From: a virus
IMG/VR virus record: IMGVR_UViG_3300042908_000950
Span: 1 to 57,098 of that record
DNA length: 57,098 nucleotides
Direction: 5' to 3' (one strand)
Shown here: positions 13,621 to 22,078 of the stretch, piece after piece
Layout: every line of letters starts with the position of its first letter
Numbering within the stretch: position 1 is the first letter of the stretch
Notes under the pieces: generated by a model
What the model saw: only the letters and a program-made list of their open reading frames with translations
Told to the model about the DNA's origin: nothing
Database searches by the model: none
Made by a program: the position numbers and the translations under genes

Positions 13621-14280
13621 ATGCCTTTAGACAAAATTACCGTTGACAGCATCTCTGCAAATGCTGTCACAAACGTTGGAATTGCCAATGGTACGATTGT
13701 ATCGGTTGACCTTGCTGATCAAGCAGTTATCGGTTCAAAACTAGGTCCTGGTGCCGTATCAGGTAATAATCTTTCTGCCGGTGCTATATCTGGCAATAAC
13801 ATCACATCAAATTCAATTCGTGCCAACAACATCGTTGCTGGTTCAATCTCAAGCAACACACTTTCCAGTAATCTTACTCTTTCTCTCTCAAGAGTTCTTG
13901 AAGAAGCAAACATCAACTCAATCGCTGTTGGTGGCAATGTCAATATCGATATATCTAACAATAGTGTATTTTTCTTCAATGCGAACACAACGGCCAATGT
14001 AACGTTCAATATTCGTGGAAATAATAGTACAACTTTTGACAATATTGCTTCAATTGGTGCAACTTCAATTGCAATAGCGGTCAAACATGGCACGGTGCGT
14101 CATGAAGCGAATCTCTCAATCGATGGTGTGCAACAAACATTGTATTATGCAGGAAACACAAAGCCATCGAATGTTTCAATTTCGAGTTCTGAAATAAATC
14201 TTTTCAATTACTCGATATTCAAAACTGCATCAAATTCTTATGTCGTTATCACATCTAATACTCTTTTTGCTCTAGGATAA
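13621..14280 (+). CDS. Fibre protein with SGNNI-type repeats
   Basis: A 219-residue structural protein. Residues about 35-85 carry tandem motifs of the form A-hydrophobic-S/A-GNNI-x-x-N (AVSGNNLSAGAISGNNITSN), which predict an elongated beta-repeat. The rest is Ser/Asn/Thr-rich beta sandwich. The repeat module recurs in the proteins at 51325 and 56218. It is probably a short tail-fibre or collar component. First gene under the late promoter at 13595. Confidence 0.75.
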   Translation: MPLDKITVDSISANAVTNVGIANGTIVSVDLADQAVIGSKLGPGAVSGNNLSAGAISGNNITSNSIRANNIVAGSISSNTLSSNLTLSLSRVLEEANINSIAVGGNVNIDISNNSVFFFNANTTANVTFNIRGNNSTTFDNIASIGATSIAIAVKHGTVRHEANLSIDGVQQTLYYAGNTKPSNVSISSSEINLFNYSIFKTASNSYVVITSNTLFALG

Positions 14281-14282
14281 AA

Positions 14283-17171
14283 ATGCCAGCGATTGGTTCG
14301 TTTGCGGCTGGTTCAGCAAGAGGGCTTGGTCTATTTCGTAGAGTGAGTTTTGGTTCTGCCGCAGCAGGACCTTCAGATTCCCCTTTTGGATATGTTAGTT
14401 TGCTTCTGTCTGGCGATGGTACAAATAATTCAAACAATAATGTATTCGTAGATTCTTCAACGAATAATTTTAGTATTACTCGTAATGGTAATGCGACACA
14501 AGGAACTTTTAGTCCATTCAGTCAGACAGGATGGAGTAATTATTTTAACGGCTCCACTGGTTACCTTACTGCGCCGAATAATAGCAACTGGGTTCTTGGC
14601 TCGTCATACACAATAGAGGCGTGGGTCAATTTTTCTGATCTTAGTGGACAAGATATTATCTGTGGCAGCAACAGCCGTTGGTGGTTGAGTCGTTCATTGA
14701 CAGATACGGGAGTTGGTTCTGGCAGATTCGGCTTTTCCACTTACAGTGGTTCTTGGAACTCGATTTCTTCCACGACAGTTCCTGTTGTTGGAGTTTGGTA
14801 TCACATTGCAGTGACAATTTCCAGCGGTACAGTAAGTCTATATGTAAGCGGAGTGTTGGAAGCGTCTGCGTCTTTGACAATTCCGACAGACAACGCCGAC
14901 CTTCTTGATATCGGCACTTGGAATGGCGGCGTATCAACATATGCCATCAACGGCCATATTTCAAACTTGCGGTTGGTGAAGGGTTCAGTTCTTTACACTG
15001 GTAACAGCTTTACTCCATCCACTGAGCCGCTTACTGCTGTAACCAATACAGTTCTGTTGACATGTGGAAGCAATCGTTTTTTTGATGCTAGTACCAATAA
15101 CTATACTCTGACCCGCAACGGCAATGTGAGCGTTCAAGCCTTCAGTCCGTTTCCACCTATAACCGAATATACTTCTGCAACAGTTGGTGGTAGTGCATAC
15201 TTTGATGGAACGGGAGATTGGCTTACTCTAGCTGGTTCACAGAACTTTACTCCCGGTACCGGTGACTGGACAGTTGAAGGTTGGCTATATTCAATTTCTG
15301 GAAACTGGGCATTAGTTTCTGGTTCAAATTTTTATATTAACAACAATGGTGGTACTGTTTATCTTGGAGATGCATCTATTGATATTATTGCTGTGTCACC
15401 TCCACCAACAGGGACTTGGACACATATTGCGGGAACAAGGTCTGGATCAACGGTAAGATTGTTTTACAATGGAACACAAGTAGGTTCATCATCATCAGCT
15501 TTGTCAACTGCAACCACAACATCAATGGTTGTCGGTGGTAGGCCATCACAATCTATTTCTACAAACGGCTACCTATCTAGCGTCCGGATTGTCGTAGGCA
15601 CAGCCGTTTACACCGCCAACTTCACCCCACCAACTGCACCACTTACCGCAATCACCAACACACAACTGCTTTGCAACTTCACCAACGGCGGCATCACAGA
15701 CGCTACAGCAAAGAACGTTCTTGAAACTTTAGGTGATGCTAAAATAAGCACGGCACAAAGCAAGTTTGGTGGATCGAGTATCGCATTTGATGGGACGGGA
15801 GATTATCTTGTAAGCAGTCCTACTGCAACTGATTTGTATGCGTTCGGTGGTGGAGATTTTACGATTGAGATGTGGATTTATTTTAATGTCGTAAATACGA
15901 TACAATGTGTTTATGATTCACGTCCCGCTTCTACTCAAGGTAATTATCCGCTTATCTACTTAAATTCTGACGGAACAATTAGATTATGGGTAGACAGTGC
16001 GGATAGAATCACATCTTCTGTTTTATCTTCAAGCACATGGTATCATGTAGCAGTTAGTCGTTCTGGAACCTCTACGAGATTATTTATTAACGGAACACAG
16101 TCTGGTTCTACTTATACAGACTCGACATCTTATCTCAATGCTTCTGGAAGACCTTGGATTGGTATTAACGCATTCAACACCACGCAGGGATTGAATGGTT
16201 ATATCGACGATCTACGTATCACTAAAGGAATTGCTCGTTATACATCTAACTTTACTGCACCAACTGCTGCATTTCCAAAATCAGCAAGTGCTTCTGGACC
16301 ACCTACGTCCGTCGAATATCTTGTTGTCGGCGGTGGTGGCGGCGGTGGCGGAGGTTCAGTTACAGGTGGCTATACAGGCGGCGGTGGTGGTGGTGCTGGC
16401 GGTTTACAAAGAGGAAGAATAGTACCCGTAAATGGTGTACCCATTACTGTAACTGTAGGCGCTGGTGGCGGTGCAGGTGGAACAAATGGATTTGGATCTA
16501 ATGGTACAAGTTCAGTTTTCGCATCAATTACAAGTTTAGGTGGCGGTGGTGGCGGCATCGGTGGTGGTGCTTATGTTGGTGGTACAGGTGCTTATGGATT
16601 TAGTGGCGGTAGTGGTGGTGGTTCAGGATACAGAGCAACATTTGCTGGACTTGGTACAGCTGGACAAGGCAGAAATGGTGGTTCCGCTGGTTCAGGTGAA
16701 GAAGGTTCGGGTGGCGGTGGTGGCGCTGGCGCTGTTGGAGTAAATGGTAGTGCAACTCCTGCTCAGTATACAGGAGGAAATGGTGGAATAGGAATATTCT
16801 CGTCAATTAGCGGCTCGAACACTGCATATGCAGGTGGTGGTGGAGCAGGTGGATTAGGCACTAGTGGATATGATGGTCGAGGCGGTTCCGGTGGACAAGG
16901 CGGTGGAGGAAATGGTTCGGGAGTGTTGGGCAACTATACTACTTCTGCTAATAACGCTAATACAAATTCTGGTGGCGGTGGCGGAGGCGGTTCCCGTCGA
17001 GTTGATGGTGGCACTCCAGGCGGTGGAGGCTCAGGAGGTTCAGGAATTGTAATCATTCGTTATGCTGATACTTTTGCTGACGCCAATTCAACTACAGGAA
17101 CACCAACTTACACTAATTCTGGTGGCTTCAAAACTTATACTTGGACTGGTTCAGGAACAATTACATTCTAA
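14283..17171 (+). CDS. Multi-LamG tail adhesin with poly-glycine tip domain
   Basis: A 962-residue protein. Three successive concanavalin A/LamG-like modules (about residues 37-225, 228-470 and 480-665) repeat the patterns DSSTNNFSITRNG, FDGTGDYL, FTIEMWI, WYHVAVSRSG, LFINGTQ and DDLRITKGIARYT. Residues about 680-922 are extremely glycine-rich (GGGGGG runs broken by S/T/A/N), resembling the polyglycine sandwich of T4-like gp38 adhesins, then a short beta tail. LamG domains bind glycans, so this is a strong candidate for a receptor-binding fibre or adhesin. The glycine region gives a marked GGN codon bias. Confidence 0.85.
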   Translation: MPAIGSFAAGSARGLGLFRRVSFGSAAAGPSDSPFGYVSLLLSGDGTNNSNNNVFVDSSTNNFSITRNGNATQGTFSPFSQTGWSNYFNGSTGYLTAPNNSNWVLGSSYTIEAWVNFSDLSGQDIICGSNSRWWLSRSLTDTGVGSGRFGFSTYSGSWNSISSTTVPVVGVWYHIAVTISSGTVSLYVSGVLEASASLTIPTDNADLLDIGTWNGGVSTYAINGHISNLRLVKGSVLYTGNSFTPSTEPLTAVTNTVLLTCGSNRFFDASTNNYTLTRNGNVSVQAFSPFPPITEYTSATVGGSAYFDGTGDWLTLAGSQNFTPGTGDWTVEGWLYSISGNWALVSGSNFYINNNGGTVYLGDASIDIIAVSPPPTGTWTHIAGTRSGSTVRLFYNGTQVGSSSSALSTATTTSMVVGGRPSQSISTNGYLSSVRIVVGTAVYTANFTPPTAPLTAITNTQLLCNFTNGGITDATAKNVLETLGDAKISTAQSKFGGSSIAFDGTGDYLVSSPTATDLYAFGGGDFTIEMWIYFNVVNTIQCVYDSRPASTQGNYPLIYLNSDGTIRLWVDSADRITSSVLSSSTWYHVAVSRSGTSTRLFINGTQSGSTYTDSTSYLNASGRPWIGINAFNTTQGLNGYIDDLRITKGIARYTSNFTAPTAAFPKSASASGPPTSVEYLVVGGGGGGGGGSVTGGYTGGGGGGAGGLQRGRIVPVNGVPITVTVGAGGGAGGTNGFGSNGTSSVFASITSLGGGGGGIGGGAYVGGTGAYGFSGGSGGGSGYRATFAGLGTAGQGRNGGSAGSGEEGSGGGGGAGAVGVNGSATPAQYTGGNGGIGIFSSISGSNTAYAGGGGAGGLGTSGYDGRGGSGGQGGGGNGSGVLGNYTTSANNANTNSGGGGGGGSRRVDGGTPGGGGSGGSGIVIIRYADTFADANSTTGTPTYTNSGGFKTYTWTGSGTITF

Positions 17172-17174
17172 AAT

Positions 17175-17558
17175 ATGGCACATTTTGCAAAACTAGATGA
17201 TAACAATAATGTTATAGACGTAATAGTGATTCATAACAATGAATTGTTAGACACTAACGGAACTGAAAGAGAAGAAGTTGGTATATCCTTTTTGGTCAAT
17301 TGGTCGGGTGGCCATGCTCAGTGGAAACAAACAAGCTATAATAGTAATTTTAGAAAAAATTATGCGGGCGTAGGATATTACTATGATAGTGATAGAGATG
17401 CTTTCATACCACCTAAACCTTTTCCGTCTTGGCAATTGAACGAAGAAACTTGTTTATGGAATCCACCTTTCAATTCTCCAGATAATGAAAAGATATATCG
17501 ATGGAATGAAGAAGAATATAAATGGGATGAGATTGATTCCAATATACATAACATATAA
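17175..17558 (+). CDS. Conserved virion-associated protein (MAHFAKLD family)
   Basis: A 127-residue protein of a family I recall as very common beside fibre genes of marine phages: N-terminal MAHFAKLDDNNNVIDVIVI, central WKQTSYNSNFRKNYAGVGYYYD and FIPPKPFPSW, C-terminal Trp-rich end. Function unknown; position between two adhesin-like genes suggests a role in fibre assembly or host specificity. Only 3 bp separate it from the adhesin gene. Confidence 0.75.
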   Translation: MAHFAKLDDNNNVIDVIVIHNNELLDTNGTEREEVGISFLVNWSGGHAQWKQTSYNSNFRKNYAGVGYYYDSDRDAFIPPKPFPSWQLNEETCLWNPPFNSPDNEKIYRWNEEEYKWDEIDSNIHNI

Positions 17559-17582
17559 TCAAAAATAAAACAGAGGTAAAAA

Positions 17583-19592
17583 ATGCCATTCTTAGCGACA
17601 TTGGGTGTAGGTGCAATTGGAGCGTATGTGCGCTTTAGGAATGCTGTTGTTCCTGAAAAAGTCTATGTTGAAGATGTATTCTCGACATATGTGTATACGG
17701 GGGATGGAAGTGGTTTTTCCGTTAACAATGGAATAGACCTGTCAACAAAGGGCGGTTTAGTTTGGCTGAAAGATAGGAGTGCAGCCAATTTTCACTCTCT
17801 TTATGACACTGCTAGAGGTGCTACGAATTTTCTTCGATCCAATGGCACAGATGTTCAGGGGCAAAACGGCAATTCACTAACAGCGTTTAATTCAAACGGT
17901 TTTACTATCGGTGATGCAGCTTTCGTTAACACAGCTTCAAACAGATACGTTTCATGGACATTCCGCAAGCAGCCTAAGTTCTTTGACATAGTAACATATA
18001 CAGGTAATGGTGTTACGAATCGACAAATACCACACAATCTCCAATCTACGCCAGGTTGTGTTATGATTAAAAAAACAAGTTTAAATACTGGCAGTAATGG
18101 TGATTGGATAGTTTGGAACAGAGGAGTATCAAGTCCAAGTGGATCATTTGGTCTTTTGAACGGCACAAATGCATTTGGAGTCAACTCCGACGCACTTTAT
18201 TTCACCAATCCGACAAGCACTCATATAACAGTAGGAACTGCCGATACAGTAAATACAAATGGTGAGTCTTACATTGCATACATATTCGCTCACAATGCGG
18301 GCGGGTTTGGCTTGACTGATACTGACAATGTGATTAGCTGTGGATCGTTTACTAGCACTGGTGCTACTCGACTTGATATTAACCTTGGATACGAGCCTCA
18401 GTGGGTTTTGATAAAACGCTCCAATTCAACATCTCAATGGTATGTGGTTGATAACATGAGAGGTTTGCCTGCGGTAAACGGCGAGTCATCAAACGATCCA
18501 ACGTCAAGAGTTCTTTTTCCAAATTTATCAAACGCAGAAGGCGATTACAGCGTTCAGTTAAGAGCAAACGGATTCAGTATGCCTGCCGGTCAATTTGCTG
18601 GGGCAGATGAAACCTACATCTACATAGCCATTCGTCGACCGATGAAAACGCCGACGAGTGGAACGAGTGTGTATAACGCAATCGCAAGAACAGGCACAAG
18701 CACAGCAGTCACACTTACAGGTGTGGGCTTTACTCCGGATTTGCTTTTTGATGATAATAGGACGTCAACAACTCCAGAACCTTTTAAATACTGGTGGGAT
18801 CGTTTAAGAGGAACACGTTTTTTAACTTCAACTACAACAAATGCTGAAGCCGGTGGAGCCGATGATATGGCTGGATTTGACACCATGGATGGAGTAAGGT
18901 TCGGTTCATCGGCGTCTGAACGCACAAATGCGTCAGGTAAAACATACATCAATTGGTTTTTCCGTCGTGCTCCTGGTTTCTTTGATATCGTTGCTTATAC
19001 AGGAACAGGTTCAGCAAGAACCATAGCACATAACTTGGGTGTAGCGCCTGAGATGATGATTATCAAAAGGCGTGACTCATCAGCCAGCTGGCCTGTTTAT
19101 CATTCCGCATATGGTCCAACGGAAACTGCATTTCTCAATTCAAATGGCAATGCTGATCCTGCCACGCCTAATAAATGGAATTCAACAGCACCCACAAGTT
19201 CTGTATTTTCTCTTGATAATGCAAACGATGTAAATATAAACGCAGGATCCTTTATTGCTTATCTATTTGCATCATGTCCTGGAGTGTCTAAAGTGGGCAG
19301 CTATGTTGGTTCCGGAACAACTAAACAAATCGATTGTGGCTTTACTACTGGTGCAAGATTTGTAATGATAAAACGTTATGATGATGTAGATCCTGGTGCT
19401 TGGTATGTTTGGGATAGCACAAGAGGTATTGTGGCAGGTAACGATCCATACCTCATAATCAATTCAACTGCGGCTGAAGTTACTAACACAGACTATATTG
19501 ATGCATTCAATTCAGGATTTGAAATTAGTAGCACAGCGCCAGCAGCAATCAATGGCAGTGGTGGTTTATTTCTTTTCTTAGCAATTTCATAA
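17583..19592 (+). CDS. Fibre/receptor-binding protein, DUF7483-like repeats
   Basis: A 669-residue protein made of repeated beta modules: FSTYVYTGDG, GGLVWLKDRS, LTAFNSNGFTIG, SWTFRKQPKFFDIVTYTGNG, IPHNLQSTPGCVMIKK, then a second round with FFRRAPGFFDIVAYTGTG and IAHNLGVAPEMMIIKR. It ends in FEISSTAPAAINGSGGLFLFLAIS. I associate this with phage fibre proteins of the DUF7483 type. The protein at 52353 is a full-length paralogue with an extra domain near the C-terminus. AGAGG lies before ATG 17583. Confidence 0.78.
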   Translation: MPFLATLGVGAIGAYVRFRNAVVPEKVYVEDVFSTYVYTGDGSGFSVNNGIDLSTKGGLVWLKDRSAANFHSLYDTARGATNFLRSNGTDVQGQNGNSLTAFNSNGFTIGDAAFVNTASNRYVSWTFRKQPKFFDIVTYTGNGVTNRQIPHNLQSTPGCVMIKKTSLNTGSNGDWIVWNRGVSSPSGSFGLLNGTNAFGVNSDALYFTNPTSTHITVGTADTVNTNGESYIAYIFAHNAGGFGLTDTDNVISCGSFTSTGATRLDINLGYEPQWVLIKRSNSTSQWYVVDNMRGLPAVNGESSNDPTSRVLFPNLSNAEGDYSVQLRANGFSMPAGQFAGADETYIYIAIRRPMKTPTSGTSVYNAIARTGTSTAVTLTGVGFTPDLLFDDNRTSTTPEPFKYWWDRLRGTRFLTSTTTNAEAGGADDMAGFDTMDGVRFGSSASERTNASGKTYINWFFRRAPGFFDIVAYTGTGSARTIAHNLGVAPEMMIIKRRDSSASWPVYHSAYGPTETAFLNSNGNADPATPNKWNSTAPTSSVFSLDNANDVNINAGSFIAYLFASCPGVSKVGSYVGSGTTKQIDCGFTTGARFVMIKRYDDVDPGAWYVWDSTRGIVAGNDPYLIINSTAAEVTNTDYIDAFNSGFEISSTAPAAINGSGGLFLFLAIS

Positions 19593-19610
19593 CGTTGTAA
19601 AAATACAACG
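19593..19610 (+). other. Hairpin directly after the fibre gene stop
   Basis: CGTTGT (19593-19598) pairs with ACAACG (19605-19610) around a 6-nt A-rich loop, immediately after TAA. No U-run follows, so it is a weak terminator at best or an mRNA 3'-end element. Confidence 0.4.
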
Positions 19611-19616
19611 GCAGAC

Positions 19617-19645
19617 TTGACAAAGTATTGTTACCATACTATAAT
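19617..19645 (+). promoter_or_regulatory. Consensus sigma70 promoter (leaderless configuration)
   Basis: TTGACA at 19617-19622, a 17-bp spacer, TATAAT at 19640-19645: a full match to the bacterial consensus. The expected start (about 19652) is only about 3 nt before ATG 19655. Confidence 0.88.
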
Positions 19646-19654
19646 GGTAATACT

Positions 19655-20011
19655 ATGAAAAGTCTGCCTAGTATTGGTTCGACAGTATCCATAAATTGTC
19701 AATATTACACTGGTCGTGCCAGTTTCAACGGCGTGGTCGTCAATCCTTATCGTTGGCTCTCCGCTGACGAATTCTGTTTACAAACTGGCAATCCAGACTT
19801 TCCAGTTTCTGTTATCAATTTAGCAAATGTTGTCGATTTGAAAATACTTAAAGGTTCGACAACAAATACCCGTAAGTTTAAAGTTTCTGGCTCAAAAGGT
19901 GACTATATTGTAACGTTGTCAGGAAAGCATTATTCTTGTTCCTGCATTGGTTTCAAATATCACAACAAATGTAAGCATATCACAAAGGTAAAAGAGAAAG
20001 TTACCTCTTGA
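19655..20011 (+). CDS. SWIM-type zinc-finger protein
   Basis: A 118-residue protein. The C-terminus has C95-x-C97-x8-C106-x-H108 (YSCSCIGFKYHNKCKH), the SWIM zinc-finger pattern. The N-terminal half (GSTVSINCQYYTGRASFNGVVV) looks like a small beta-barrel. SWIM fingers bind DNA or proteins. The start ATG 19655 is nearly at the transcription start of a consensus promoter; no ribosome site is visible, so initiation is probably leaderless. An upstream TTG at 19628 lies inside the promoter and is rejected. Likely an early DNA-binding or regulatory protein (inference). Confidence 0.82.
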   Translation: MKSLPSIGSTVSINCQYYTGRASFNGVVVNPYRWLSADEFCLQTGNPDFPVSVINLANVVDLKILKGSTTNTRKFKVSGSKGDYIVTLSGKHYSCSCIGFKYHNKCKHITKVKEKVTS

Positions 20012-20036
20012 CACGTGGCTCAACCCTTGATATAAT
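20008..20036 (+). promoter_or_regulatory. Consensus sigma70 promoter (near-leaderless)
   Basis: TTGACA at 20008-20013 (overlapping the SWIM stop codon), a 17-bp spacer, TATAAT at 20031-20036. Predicted start about 20043; ATG 20046 follows at once. Confidence 0.85.
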
Positions 20037-20045
20037 GGTATTGTT

Positions 20046-20438
20046 ATGATGATACGTATATACAGCAAGTCAAAGAAACGCAAGTTGACTAAAAAGCAAT
20101 TGCAAGATCAGCAAGACTTCATTGCTTCTGTCAATCGTATTCCACTGCCGTCTGGTGGTCGTTTCCCGGCTGCTGCACCCAAAGTTACAAAAGAAAAGTC
20201 AGTGATGCCTCGGCGTGTTATCCGTGAGGTAAAGCACATACCATCACTACCAGATACACATTTAGGTGCGTTGACTAAAACTGGCATTATGAAAGATTAT
20301 CACAAACTCTCACCTACCGACCGTGAGATTGTGGCTGATGTAGCATCCTGTACGGCTCCGATGCACAAGGGTAACTATGTTTACGTTACTCCTGGCATGA
20401 ATCCGGCAGGTCTTGGTCGGAAAAACGAAGTATTGTAA
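20046..20438 (+). CDS. Basic hypothetical early protein
   Basis: A 130-residue protein with a strongly basic N-terminus (SKSKKRKLTKKQLQ) and a Pro/Val-rich middle; no domain recognised. ATG 20046 (with ATG 20049 next) sits about 10 nt from the -10 box of its own promoter, again with almost no leader. Charge and regulation fit an early nucleic-acid-binding or host-takeover protein, as inference. Confidence 0.7.
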   Translation: MMIRIYSKSKKRKLTKKQLQDQQDFIASVNRIPLPSGGRFPAAAPKVTKEKSVMPRRVIREVKHIPSLPDTHLGALTKTGIMKDYHKLSPTDREIVADVASCTAPMHKGNYVYVTPGMNPAGLGRKNEVL

Positions 20439-20441
20439 TGC

Positions 20442-20470
20442 TTGACAAAGTGTCCAGGCTTTGCTATACT
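20442..20470 (+). promoter_or_regulatory. Sigma70-type promoter
   Basis: TTGACA at 20442-20447, a 17-bp spacer, TATACT at 20465-20470, 3 bp after the preceding stop codon. Predicted leader about 25 nt with GGAG at 20490-20493. Confidence 0.85.
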
Positions 20471-20501
20471 ATTATTTCTTCTGTTGATATGGAGTTTCAT
20501 T

Positions 20502-20936
20502 ATGGCTCAAACTAAATCGGCCAATTATTGGTCACAGCGTAAAGCAAAACAAAATGGCAAACTTGTTCGTTGGGAACGTCTTTTGACTGTTCTTGGTAAC
20601 GGCGGTGTTGTTACTTTGCAAGAGATTCAAGATACAATGCAGTATGATAATATGTATCGTATTGGTGCTGAGATTCTCACACTCAAATACAATGGCGGTG
20701 TTGTTCGTGCAAACAAAAATGGTCGTAATGTAATTGGTTACGAACTCATCAATGCACAAGAAATGGTTGCAAAGTTTCTGACACCACGTGGCTTTGATGT
20801 TGTGTCTATCGTTGGTCGTGATGCCAACAAGATTGAAAAACTGTCCGATCTAACCACGGACGTTCAACCAAAAGCAACAAAAACTAAAAAAGCAAAGGTT
20901 GAAGAAGATATCGAGGTGACTGAACTCACCGACTAA
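20502..20936 (+). CDS. Putative winged-helix-like early protein
   Basis: A 144-residue protein. A longer frame from TTG 20442 would run through the promoter, so ATG 20502 with GGAG is chosen. Residues about 25-80 (WERLLTVLGNGGVVTLQEIQDTMQYDN, then a helix and VVRANKNGRNVIGYELI) show the helix-turn-helix-wing pattern of a winged-helix domain. The C-terminal 30 residues are Lys/Glu/Thr-rich and disordered. Probably an early DNA-binding protein; this is inferred from pattern and promoter. Confidence 0.7.
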   Translation: MAQTKSANYWSQRKAKQNGKLVRWERLLTVLGNGGVVTLQEIQDTMQYDNMYRIGAEILTLKYNGGVVRANKNGRNVIGYELINAQEMVAKFLTPRGFDVVSIVGRDANKIEKLSDLTTDVQPKATKTKKAKVEEDIEVTELTD

Positions 20937-20994
20937 ACAGTTTCGGGGTGATAGCCGTCAGCGGTACAATAGGCTTATCATTAAACAACAATGA

Positions 20995-21008
20995 ATGTCG
21001 GGAGACAT
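20995..21008 (+). other. GNRA-tetraloop hairpin in leader
   Basis: ATGTC - GGGA - GACAT, a 5-bp stem capped by a GNRA-type tetraloop, 30 nt upstream of ATG 21039. Possibly an mRNA stability or control element. Confidence 0.35.
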
Positions 21009-21038
21009 CCACGTGCCCCTCCTTTTTATGAGGTGAAA

Positions 21039-21275
21039 ATGTCAAAACTCAAAGACTGGGTTGTAACAAAGTATTTAAATTTCGAAGCACAAGCCGTTCA
21101 AGCAATTGAAACGGCTAATTTCTATGGTAATTTATTCACAGAGCGCCAAAAGTTTTATATTGCTGCTACATTCATGGCACTCTTTGCTATGGCAGGCGTG
21201 TATGGAGCAGTTCACTTTATTGGCCTCGTTTATATCATGGGCAAACTGACACCCGAGGACAAAGATGAAAACTAA
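21039..21275 (+). CDS. Small membrane protein
   Basis: A 78-residue protein from ATG 21039 with AGGTG upstream; an in-frame ATG at 20991 lies in the leader hairpin and is rejected. An amphipathic N-terminal region of about 40 residues is followed by one long hydrophobic segment (FYIAATFMALFAMAGVYGAVHFIGLVYIM, given as about residues 39-67) and a short charged tail. It overlaps the downstream lipoprotein gene by 11 bp. A lysis or envelope role is possible from the pairing but not shown. Confidence 0.7.
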   Translation: MSKLKDWVVTKYLNFEAQAVQAIETANFYGNLFTERQKFYIAATFMALFAMAGVYGAVHFIGLVYIMGKLTPEDKDEN

Positions 21276-21534
21276 ACTTATTTTTATTTTACCCTTTGTA
21301 GCGTTGACAGCGTGTTCGACTTACAAAGATCCTATTCATAATCCGCAAAGTTTGAACAATGATGATTTGATCAAAACGCAAATTGCTAAGATCGAAGCAT
21401 TGCAGCGTGACATGGACAAACGTGAGCAAGAATTGAAAATGCAACATCTAAAAGAGTTGCACCAGACTCAATTACAGAATAAATCGTCAGCAGCACAGAC
21501 GGTGAATACAAACTGCCGTTTTCTCTGTTTCTAA
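21265..21534 (+). CDS. Small lipoprotein
   Basis: An 89-residue protein with a signal peptide and lipobox: MKTKLIFILPFVALTAC with cleavage before C17 (LTAC-S). The mature part is helical and Gln/Lys/Glu-rich, probably coiled coil, ending in a Cys-containing hydrophobic tip (NCRFLCF). Candidate outer-membrane spanin-like or envelope lipoprotein; it lacks the proline-rich body of Rz1 and is 4.5 kb from the endolysin, so the lysis role is uncertain. The start overlaps the upstream gene and the stop overlaps the next start (TAATG). Confidence 0.75.
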   Translation: MKTKLIFILPFVALTACSTYKDPIHNPQSLNNDDLIKTQIAKIEALQRDMDKREQELKMQHLKELHQTQLQNKSSAAQTVNTNCRFLCF

Positions 21535-22073
21535 TGAACGTCTTTTATCTTCATTCTGATCCTAAGATTTGTGCCGAATACCACAATGATAAACATGTGG
21601 TAAAAATGATTATTGAGTATGCACAACTCTTGTCAACGGCGCATCGTATCTTAGATGGTGATGAATATACTGATTTGACTGCAAATGGTCGAAAGATCAA
21701 GCGTTGGCGTTTGCCTGATGAACGTGAGCAAGAACTCATGAAAGCATCACATATCAATCATCCATCTGCGGTATGGGCCAGAGCATCGGACTTGAATTAC
21801 ATTTGGTTGTACAATATGTGGCGGTGTCTGTTGACCGAGTACACTTATCGCTATGAAAAGAATCATGCATGTGAAAGACTCATAAATGCTTTGAGTGTGG
21901 TGCCTAAAAACATCAAAACTGGTTTCTTTACTGAACCAACGCCAGCAATGCCTGATGATGTAAAAGTGTTAGATGATTCACTAAAATCCTATCGAAATTA
22001 TTATACTAAGAATAAAATTCATCTGGCTAAATGGAAAAAACGACCAGTCCCAGATTGGTACTTGACTATATAA
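21534..22073 (+). CDS. Conserved phage protein of unknown function
   Basis: A 179-residue protein of a family I recall from many T4-like marine phages: N-terminal FYLHSDPKICAEYHNDKHVVKM, central INHPSAVWARASDLNYIWLY, C-terminal PTPAMPDDVK and SYRNYY...KHLAKWKKR-like end. The conserved His, Asp and Trp residues suggest an enzyme, sometimes guessed to be DNA-repair related, but I cannot assign a reaction. Coupled to the lipoprotein by TAATG. Confidence 0.7.
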   Translation: MNVFYLHSDPKICAEYHNDKHVVKMIIEYAQLLSTAHRILDGDEYTDLTANGRKIKRWRLPDEREQELMKASHINHPSAVWARASDLNYIWLYNMWRCLLTEYTYRYEKNHACERLINALSVVPKNIKTGFFTEPTPAMPDDVKVLDDSLKSYRNYYTKNKIHLAKWKKRPVPDWYLTI

Positions 22074-22078
22074 GAATA

